Shown piece by piece: positions 57,300 to 64,000 of a stretch of DNA of 64,000 nucleotides. The DNA lies in NCBI RefSeq assembly GCF_914767665.1, contig NC_059504.1, forward strand, positions 48,267,720-48,331,719, written 5' to 3'. The notes beneath the pieces are model-generated. The model made no database searches. It was not told where the DNA came from and saw only the letters and a list, made by a program, of their open reading frames with translations. A program made the translations under genes and the position numbers. The stretch's first letter is position 1, and each line of letters begins with the position of its first letter. Origin of the DNA: Harmonia axyridis (taxonomy: Eukaryota; Arthropoda; Insecta; Coleoptera; Coccinellidae).

Positions 57300-57545
57300 T
57301 AAAAAAACGAGTATATTTTAAGAGGAGTCAATGGATGATCCTTTCATTTCATAGAGTAAGGATGTCATTAACGATGGAAAACGATATCAGCCATATGACA
57401 ACACCATATTATCCTTTTCAGGAAATTTTCAATGACCAATTCACAACATTTGTGGCTGTATGTCCTTCCATTGTCAATATGAATCTTTCTAGAACAGACA
57501 TAGTCAGAGATTTGGGAGTACCTAGTACCCGACTCCAAACTTACT
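57300..57545 (-). pseudogene. Decayed D,D41D transposase, C-terminal end
   Basis: On the minus strand, 57470-57330 parallels the C-terminal end found at 17.4 and 10.6 kb: a helix region before '...PQMLx', then '(I/M)AxISFSIVN' and the terminal block near 57300-57270 (a GGTTTCATATTGATAT trace). Weak, and supported mainly by similarity to the other relics. Confidence 0.4.
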
Positions 57546-58025
57546 TTCCATCATAATTTCGAGTCTGTAATCAATAAAAGCAACAAAATGCTTGGTTTCC
57601 TTATTGAAAAATGCAGAGACTTCAAAAATGTTGACGCATTCCATTCTGTAGAATCTACATTCTGATTAGAGAATTGAAAAGAAAATAATCCAGAACCCCA
57701 AGTGGCAATGAAATTACGCAACGTAAAGCGAACGCCGACAAGCCTGATGAGTGCATATGTTTATTTTAGCGTCAATAACTCGTTAACAGCACTATGAGGG
57801 GATCACGCCACATCTGGATATTTATGAGTATGATGTAGGTATAATGCGGCACCTTTGATGGTTTTTGATGTTAATTGAATTTGTCGCTATTCTTTTCTGT
57901 TGTTGCTGACTGCATAAAATCTCATTTGGTACTTGCAATCACTCTGTAGTTGCACAAAATCTAATATGAAATCTCACCAAGATCTCCTCTTCGTTTCAAT
58001 TCAATAATAGTTATTTATTGTATAA
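57546..58025. other. Unassigned DNA left of the recombinase locus
   Basis: AT-rich, nothing recognised. Confidence 0.3.
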
Positions 58026-58124
58026 GTGTTTTAGATACCTTTTTATTTGCGCAAGAATGTTTAAACGCGAGAGCGAAGCTCGAGCGTTTAAATTTCTTAA
58101 GCAAATAAAATGTATCTAAAACAC
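58026..58124. repeat. Large hairpin upstream of the tyrosine recombinase
   Basis: GTTTTAGATAC, TTTTTATTTGC, AAGAA and GTTTAAACG on the left pair with CGTTTAAA, TTCTT, GCAAATAAAA and GTATCTAAAAC on the right around a centre of GAGAGCGAAGCTC. The arms are about 44 bases with a few mismatches and one-base slips. It could be an element end, a recombination or regulatory site, or an unrelated foldback. Confidence 0.65.
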
Positions 58125-58338
58125 GCATGCAATACAACGTTTTATTCACAATCACATTCATTCAGAATCAGAATCGCGGAAATTTTTCATCACAAAATGA
58201 CGTTTTGCTCTAACAGCGGCTGTTACCTCAAAAATCATTGAAATAACATACAAAAATATCGGGAGGTGTTGAATAGTTGCTATGTATTTTCGATTGTTTA
58301 ACGACTCCATTTGTAAAAATTTGCGAAGTTGGTGAAAA

Positions 58339-58472
58339 ATGCAAGAAAATAATTCTGTTCCTGATATAATTCTTGAGGAAGCTGAAGAAGCAACAGGCCA
58401 ATTATTGGCTGCCAAGTCCAGGGAACATTATGAAAAAGTATTTTCCGAATTCAATGAATGTAAAGAAAACTG
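58339..58472 (+). pseudogene. N-terminal segment of the tyrosine recombinase, out of frame
   Basis: ATG 58339 opens 44 codons (MQENNSVPDIILEEAEEATG, LLAAKSREHYEKVFSEFNEC) ending in TGA. The 'SKxxxxYxKxxxxFxxW/C' pattern is what precedes the core-binding domain in insect recombinase-like proteins of this kind. The downstream frame is offset by one base. A single indel in the purine run near 58460-58472 would join them. It is therefore most likely the true N-terminus of the gene at 58479. Confidence 0.6.
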
Positions 58473-58478
58473 AGGGTA

Positions 58479-59507
58479 ATGGCAATAAGTGAGGAAGTCA
58501 TGCTATCGTATTTTTTAAATTTAAAGAAGAAGTATGCAATTTCATCCATGTGGTCGAAGTACTCGATGCTGAAGGCCGCTATAAAGGTCTATAATAACAT
58601 AGACATTGGGAAATATAGTAAACTCACTGCCTATCTGAAGAGTGAGTCGAGAGGATACAAGGCGAAGAAAGCTGCAGTATTGGAAAGAGCACACGTGGAA
58701 GAATTTTTGACGAGAGCTTGCGATAAAGAATATTTGATGATCAAGGTTATTATATCTCGTAACTTTTTGAACAGTTTAGATAATAATCCTCGAAATATTT
58801 AGGTTGCACTAATAATGGGAGTTTCTGGTGCCTGTCGATGCTGTGAATTGACGAATTTGAAAATCAGTGATGTACAAGACAGGGGCGCATATCTGCTTGT
58901 TTCGATACCAGATACGAAGACCGGCATTTCACGAAAATTCACAATTATAGAAGCAGGATTCTCTATCAATACTTTGGAGACGTGTAGAAAATTTATGTCC
59001 TTACGTCCGAAGAAGTTATCCAACGACAGATTCTTTTTACGATACGCTAATGAGAAGTGTACTTCACAACCTGTCGGAATCAACACTTTGTCGAAAGTTT
59101 CTTCGAGAAATGCTTCATTTTTGAATCTGGCAAACGCAGAAGCTTATAGCGGCCATTGTATGAGGCGCACTTCAACAACCTTATTGGCTAATAAAGGTGC
59201 TGATCTTACAACAATTAAACGACATGGTGGGTGGAATAGCTCAGATATAGCAGAAAGTTATATCGAGGATTCTATATCTAATAAGCTTGATATAGCAAGA
59301 AAAATCCAAGGTTCTCCTGGTTCTAATCGTTCCTTACAAGACAATGCATCCATTCATTCTAGAGATTTATCAAAAATTTCGACTATGCGTTCTGAAACCA
59401 ATGACAACTACAAGCTTGTTATTAATGGAAACGAAGTGGATTATGATAAAACGAAGAACGAAATGTCTATTAATATAAATGTTAATGTTAATATTAATAA
59501 TAAATAA
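58479..59507 (+). CDS. Tyrosine recombinase (Crypton-like or domesticated), two exons
   Basis: Exon 1 is 58479-58745 (89 codons, core-binding domain: ISEEVMLSYFLNL, WSKYSMLKAAIKVYNN). A 57-base GT...AG intron, 58746-58802, holds stops. Exon 2 is 58803-59507 (234 codons). The splice joins MIK to VALIMGVSGACRCCELTNLK in frame. The catalytic set is complete: Arg in GACRCCEL, Lys in PDTKTG, HCMR, HGGW and the Tyr nucleophile in ESYIED (codon 59259-59261). Such enzymes cut and rejoin DNA through a 3'-phosphotyrosine. Eukaryotic members occur in Cryptons, DIRS/Ngaro elements and domesticated genes. No reverse transcriptase is nearby, which argues against DIRS. The C-terminal ~75 residues are low-complexity. 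The upstream frameshift makes activity uncertain. Confidence 0.85.
58746..58802 (+). other. Predicted 57-base intron in the recombinase gene
   Basis: AAG|GTTATTATATC ... AAATATTTAG|GTTGCACTAATAATG. GT and AG ends, a pyrimidine-poor but AT-rich body, and stops in frame. Removing it restores a continuous recombinase fold across the first catalytic Arg. Minimal insect introns are of this size. Confidence 0.8.
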
Positions 59508-59540
59508 GTAAAATGTGATTATTCAAGATTGTATTTTTCA

Positions 59541-59589
59541 TTATTCCACTAGTGGAATAAAGTAATTTCATTATTCCACTAGTGAATAA
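59541..59589. repeat. 20-bp palindrome repeated twice, 3' of the recombinase
   Basis: 59541-59560 is a perfect palindrome (TTATTCCACT followed by its complement). It recurs at 59571-59589 with one base lost, within a ~30-base direct repeat. It lies 34 bases after the recombinase stop. Inverted half-sites of this size are the usual layout of tyrosine recombinase targets, but function here is inference. Confidence 0.6.
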
Positions 59590-59599
59590 AGTGGTACTT

Positions 59600-61017
59600 T
59601 ATTCGGTTCATAAGTGTGGATAAAACTTCAATTATAAGGTGATTGTGGATAAAGTTTTTTTAGTTGTCGAATGGATTAAATAATTGAGATGAAACTGAAT
59701 TTTTCAGACTAAAATTCTGATTATGCATATAGAAGGCTAATCAAGAAGGTGAAGTATTAATCAGAAGCTGAATATTATCCTTCCAAAAGCGAAAAGCAAC
59801 TAACTTCTATATCAATATTGAATATTCCATTCAACCGTTTCGCTTGACCTCCTAAATGCATACGTAGGTGTCGAAATGAAAAAGTTGCAATTGAATCAAG
59901 GGTTCAAGAGTCGCAAGTTTTTCCACGTCAAGCCCGACAGAACAGTACAAAAAGTGGAACTTTGAATCAATGAAGCTGAGAGCTGGGGTGACACTTCGAA
60001 ATACCAATTACTTGAGATGAATTATTCATAAACGTTCCTGGGAGAGCTCGTAATGAGTTTCCAACCCTTCATAGTCGGACGTCACTAGCAGTTTTCCCGT
60101 GGAAAAACTTCCTTCCAGCGGATGAGAGGATGGTCTCTCTTGTAGACCGATATATCGATTTGGTCGTGGGCGGTCGACGCTTCAACCTAACTAGCTGAAA
60201 AGTTATGAATTATGGCTTGATGAAAATCTCCTTCGATATTATAAGAATATAATTCCCCTTCGTCAAGCCAATGTACACAGAATGAACTTGTCGAATTGGA
60301 TCGACATTCTTTGAGGAATGTTTTGTTGGGGGAAAATACAATTGAAGTTTGTTTACTCAACTCAAAAAAAAATATATCAATAAAAAATACCTTGAAAGAC
60401 TCGATATTTTGCTTTTGATGTAAGCATTTATAGTATTATGTCATTTATATACCAGCTGAGCCTCCCTTTTCAACAGATTTGCACATATAAAGAATGTGAG
60501 TCCTCGACGCAACAATTTTTTTTATAAGAATCCCATTAACTCATGAACCGTTGAGTTTATACTCAAGTTATGGCATATGGCTGAAATTGTCTTAAAAAAA
60601 CAACCTTAATATACAATAATACCCTGAATGTGCCATTTGTACTGAGGAAGTTGTTTTATGTTTCCGGTATAACCGGAAGTTGTAGGGAACTTGAAATATT
60701 TCAGGGGAAGAGATCATTGTCTCAAATCCCAACATATAAATTTAAACTTTGAATGAGTTTTTCATAAAAAGATTTAATATGCTATTGAGTCACTCTGTAT
60801 GAATTATTCAAATTATTACGAATACACAGTAATAAGTAGTTATTCTGATGAGTTAGATGAGAAGTAAAAAAAGCAGAAATAGCTATGTTAGTACAATGTC
60901 TCCACAGAAAATTTTCGGTACAGGAAACCGGAATATGGAAGGATCTGTGGAATTCCATACAAATTATGACGGAAAACATAGAAAGCCGCTTGATTTTTCA
61001 TGTAATTCTAATGATCT
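59600..61017. other. Unassigned DNA
   Basis: No gene recognised. A small palindrome, TTCCGGTATAACCGGAA, is at 60661-60677. Confidence 0.3.
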
Positions 61018-61020
61018 TCA

Positions 61021-61366
61021 GACTCGTTTCAAACTTATACGGTCCGATTCGGTTCGGTGCGTATTCGATTCGTTTTCGGTAGCCGCCGGAAAAGTGTGAA
61101 ACGGTGATACGGTGTGTGTTCGGTACCTAATAGATAACTGATAATGTCTGATATACTTGACATTGCTATTGAGCGACTGATTACATCAGTCCAATCACGT
61201 GTAGTGCTGTGGGACAAAACATCGATAATTCGGTCGTGAAATCAAACCTTATACGAACCGAGTGTGTGTGTGTGTGAAGAGTTTTCATTCGTTTTAGGCG
61301 CTACCGAAAACGAATTGAATAGGTACCCACCTAACCGAATCGAACCTTGTAAGTGTGAAACGAGTC
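61021..61366. mobile_element. PIF/Harbinger-derived MITE (346 bp)
   Basis: Ends GACTCGTTTCAAACTTATAC and, on the other strand, GACTCGTTTCACACTTACAA, with TTA at the right (61367-61369) and TCA at the left. Subterminal GATTCGGTT and GTTTTCGGTAGC blocks are also inverted. Both halves match the Harbinger-type element at 1358-2003, and most of the interior, including the transposase fragment, is deleted. It contains a (GT)n run at 61260-61276. Confidence 0.7.
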
Positions 61367-61369
61367 TTA

Positions 61370-61617
61370 CGAATCCGAATACCGAGAGTGGTTTCAACGC
61401 TTCAAGAACGGTGATTTTGACGTCGAAGACCAGCATGGCGCTGAAAGAGGGAAGGTTTCTGAAGATGTAGAATTGGGGACAATACTTGATCAAAACTGGT
61501 GTCAAACGCAACAAAAATTGGCAAGATCATTGGGAGTGACGCAATACAAATCATGAGGATATCACGGCCATGCTTCCACGTTGACGGCCGAACCGAATAT
61601 TCACGGTTCCAAGGCCA
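61370..61617 (+). pseudogene. Mariner transposase relic cut by the non-LTR element
   Basis: One frame reads REWFQRFKNGDFDVEDQHGA, VSEDVELGTILDQNWCQTQQ and LARSLGVTQ (N-terminal HTH region). After an internal deletion it reads GYHGHASTLTAEPNIHGSK (region behind the first catalytic Asp). The same landmarks are seen in the mariner at 54.3-54.9 kb, but the sequence belongs to a different lineage. It ends abruptly where the A/T-rich tail of the non-LTR element begins. Confidence 0.75.
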
Positions 61618-64000
61618 TTTATTTATTTATTTATTTATTTGATACATACGGCAAAGCCAATTTAAAATTAAAATACATTTTGAATCGACATAACAGGCAT
61701 TCAACCTTATAAACTAAAAAAAAAAAAAAAAAAAAAACAAAGTATCCATTAACAATGAACTCTACAAACAAAAGTATTAATTAATTGATATTAATATGTC
61801 TCGAAATATCTTTTTAGGCTGAAAATTGAAATCTGGAACAAATCGACCTCTACTGAATTCGCCTGCCTCATCGCTCGTTCAATAGGGTTATTCATTCCGT
61901 AGTTAGTAGGGCTGAAATCAACACTGAACAGAACCCTACGTCTCAGGCATACATTACTAGCATTAAATTTAATTTTAGAGAGTAGGTATTCACAGTCGAT
62001 AAAATTATGCATCAACTTATATATAAACATGATGTCAAAATGTTTTCTTCTTTTTGTCAATGTTTTCAAAGATAAGGAATCGTGGAGAAACTCGTAATTA
62101 ATAAAGTCTTTGTGAATACCCATCTTGAAGCTGATCCAACTAAGGAACTTACGCTGTACCTGTTCAATATTGCCTTTATGAATTTCATAATAAGGTGACC
62201 AGACCACTGATGAGTATTCTAAAATACTTCTGACATTTGCTGAATAAATTGTTTTTAGAACTTGAACATTACTGAATTCTCTCAGTTGTCTCTTAATGAA
62301 GCCTAGCATCCTCATAGCTTTTTGTATGATAATGAATATATGCTGTATAAAATCTAGTTTATGGTCAAAGTGAATTCCTAAATCTTTTATGATTAAACAT
62401 GAGTTTAGTTTGACAGTCCCTAATTCATAATCGAAGTGAATAGGAGATTTGATTCTGTAAAATCTCATAACATTACATTTTTCCACATTGAAATGCATTT
62501 CGTTTTCGATACACCATCTCGCAATGTTAGTAAGATCTTCTTGTAATAATGAACAGTCCGTTGTACTCTTTATGACATTGAATAATTTTAAGTCGTCTGC
62601 AAACAGGAGGTATAAACTGTGCTTGACATATTTTCCAATATCATTTATAAAACATAAAAACAACAACGTTGACAGAGGTAAACCCTGACCCACTCCAGAA
62701 TGTACGAAAATTGGCTCTGATACGGTATCGTCCGCAAGTTTAACCCGTAGTGTGCAATTCCTTAAACGATCTGCCAACCAGTCAATAAGTGGAGGCCCTA
62801 CGCCCATTCCCTTTAGTTTTTCAACCAGCAACCAATGCGGTACCATGTCAAAGGCCTTTTTGAAATCCATGTATATGCTATCAACTTGAAAATTCTTCAT
62901 CATAGCTTTTGAAATGATATCTGTGTACAAGACAAGGTTCGTCGTTACTGATCTCTTTTGTATGAATCCGTGTTGTTCCGCTATGAAAAGGCGTGCAAAG
63001 CAAGGGGAAATCTTTGATTTTACCAAATTATCAAATATTTTGGGTATGTAGGAGCATTTTAATATTGGCCTATAATTCGTTACATCTTTTTTATCGCCGG
63101 ATTTGTGTAAAGGGATAATAAAATTTTGTTTCCAGATCATCGGAAAACTACATGTACGCATTGAGCTATTGAATAATGAACATAAGGGATCTGCTAAAAA
63201 CTCACCACAGCGTTTCAAAAAAACTGAAGCAACATTGTCTGCTCCCGTATCATTTGCGTCTTTTAATGCCAATAATTCTTTCAGAACTTCATCTGATGTG
63301 AAAACTAAATTGCCTATATCAACTAAAGAATCCTGTGCCGTCTTGAGATTTTTTGGTGTGCTCGTTTTATAAACTTCCGAGAAGAATTTTCGAAAAAAAT
63401 CGGCTATTTCGTGAGGGTTTTCTGAATTTTCATCTCCAAGGAACATGGACGCAGGTAAACCTTTATTGATCTTTGAATCATTCACATACTTCCAAAAATA
63501 TTTCGGGTTATTTTCCATAGAGTCTTCGACAGATTTGATGTATTCGCGATAACAAATGTCAGATTCAATCCTGCACTCATTTCTCAACTCTGCAAACTGA
63601 AGATAGTCGTTTTTACTATTTGATATCTTGAATAATCTATGAGCCGCCTTTTTAGAATGAATGAGACTCTTCAGACGCGAAGAAAACCAGTTTGGAAACG
63701 TATATTTTTTTGATGTAATCTTCGGTACAAACATATCAATCGCCGAATTAAGAACATTATAAAAATTCGAAACAGATCTTTCAATATTACCATCAACAAT
63801 TATTTCGTCCCATATTATCCCAGATAGATAATTATTTATTTCCTCATAGTTCGCTTTTTTGAAATCACGAAACGTGTAAGTTTGTTCGGTTGTTTTTAAA
63901 CTGCCGGAAGCCATGTAAAAACATAACGCCGGATGATGCGCGTCACATGGAAGTAAGATATCATAAGCCGATGATACTTTCATGTTTTCGAATGATGAAA
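61618..64000 (-). mobile_element. Jockey-type non-LTR retrotransposon, continuing past the window
   Basis: Minus strand. The coding region runs from the window edge to 61791, followed by a 3' UTR of about 170 bases with a 22-base T run (61716-61737 as A on +) and an (AAAT)n tail (61618-61641). The tail abuts a mariner relic, marking the insertion point. The 5' end and any target duplication lie outside. RT signature and tail fit the Jockey/CR1-like group; the clade is not settled from this portion. Confidence 0.85.
61791..64000 (-). CDS. Non-LTR retrotransposon polyprotein (end of endonuclease and reverse transcriptase), partial
   Basis: The frame is open from the right edge; the first Met is at 63983, but the protein surely starts further upstream. 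LLPCDAHHPALCF near the start looks like the closing SDHxP-type motif of an APE endonuclease. The reverse transcriptase follows (residues from 63983): NFIIPLHKSGDKKDVTNYRP (287-306), YMDFKKAFDMVPH (371-383, motif A Asp), GVGQGLPLSTLLF (430-442, motif B) and LLFADDLKLF (459-468, catalytic Asp pair). The C-terminal region contains SILEYSSVVWSP and RKFLSWISFK as in Jockey/CR1-like elements. No stop or frameshift over 730 codons, so the copy is young. Confidence 0.9.
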   Translation of the reverse strand, partial: SSFENMKVSSAYDILLPCDAHHPALCFYMASGSLKTTEQTYTFRDFKKANYEEINNYLSGIIWDEIIVDGNIERSVSNFYNVLNSAIDMFVPKITSKKYTFPNWFSSRLKSLIHSKKAAHRLFKISNSKNDYLQFAELRNECRIESDICYREYIKSVEDSMENNPKYFWKYVNDSKINKGLPASMFLGDENSENPHEIADFFRKFFSEVYKTSTPKNLKTAQDSLVDIGNLVFTSDEVLKELLALKDANDTGADNVASVFLKRCGEFLADPLCSLFNSSMRTCSFPMIWKQNFIIPLHKSGDKKDVTNYRPILKCSYIPKIFDNLVKSKISPCFARLFIAEQHGFIQKRSVTTNLVLYTDIISKAMMKNFQVDSIYMDFKKAFDMVPHWLLVEKLKGMGVGPPLIDWLADRLRNCTLRVKLADDTVSEPIFVHSGVGQGLPLSTLLFLCFINDIGKYVKHSLYLLFADDLKLFNVIKSTTDCSLLQEDLTNIARWCIENEMHFNVEKCNVMRFYRIKSPIHFDYELGTVKLNSCLIIKDLGIHFDHKLDFIQHIFIIIQKAMRMLGFIKRQLREFSNVQVLKTIYSANVRSILEYSSVVWSPYYEIHKGNIEQVQRKFLSWISFKMGIHKDFINYEFLHDSLSLKTLTKRRKHFDIMFIYKLMHNFIDCEYLLSKIKFNASNVCLRRRVLFSVDFSPTNYGMNNPIERAMRQANSVEVDLFQISIFSLKRYFETY

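Noticed and set aside
61260..61276. (GT)n run as a functional repeat
   Set aside because: A very short simple repeat inside a MITE, absent from the sister copy. Replication slippage explains it.

Overview
The window looks like AT-rich nuclear DNA of an insect. The evidence is the mix of transposons: a Penelope-like element with a GIY-YIG domain, mariner D34D, D,D41D Tc1/mariner elements, PIF/Harbinger, Jockey-type and RTE-type non-LTR elements, and a eukaryotic tyrosine recombinase with a spliceosomal-type intron. A beetle is my guess from general familiarity with such repeat mixtures; nothing in the window proves the order. I found no convincing host protein gene, tRNA or rRNA. The window reads as intergenic or intronic DNA packed with mobile elements of different ages.

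Layout. 1-18 kb: decayed D,D41D transposase relics (0.8-1.36, 2.8-3.1, 5.7-6.4, 9.2-9.5, 10.5-10.9, 13.4-14.9 kb), a PIF/Harbinger element (1.36-2.0 kb), four copies of an LTR-like family with ends TGTAGG...CCTACA (6.45, 8.2, 11.7, 14.1 kb), a foldback element (11.04-11.71 kb) and a relic of another DDE transposase (14.9-15.5 kb). 17-36 kb: three degenerate tandem units of about 185 bp (17.6-18.2 kb), a long-TIR element (20.1-20.7 kb), an RTE 3' end (22.6-23.3 kb), three more LTR-like copies (24.8, 30.2, 32.5 kb; the first split by a 5'-truncated retroposon), MITEs and GC-richer unique blocks. 36.5-42.0 kb: a Penelope-like insertion bounded by a 15-bp target duplication. It holds a full-length open copy, a partial direct repeat (pLTR) and an inverted 5'-truncated copy. 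42-56 kb: an older D,D41D relic, four internally deleted D,D41D elements, a pair of inverted palindromic repeats (45.8 and 48.9 kb) and a mariner with one in-frame stop. 58-59.6 kb: a tyrosine recombinase gene (one intron, one apparent frameshift) between a large hairpin and a duplicated 20-bp palindrome. 61-64 kb: a short Harbinger derivative, a mariner relic and a Jockey-type non-LTR element running off the right edge.

How the parts relate. Most sequences are independent insertions, often nested, and relative ages can be read from the nesting. An LTR-like copy splits a D,D41D relic, a retroposon splits an LTR-like copy, and the right-end non-LTR element ends inside a mariner relic. Several families are non-autonomous. 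Three of the four younger D,D41D copies share one internal deletion that removes the DNA-binding region, so they were presumably mobilised by an enzyme made elsewhere. The least damaged coding regions are the Penelope-like protein, the non-LTR ORF at the right edge, the catalytic half of one D,D41D transposase (51.9-52.7 kb) and the tyrosine recombinase.
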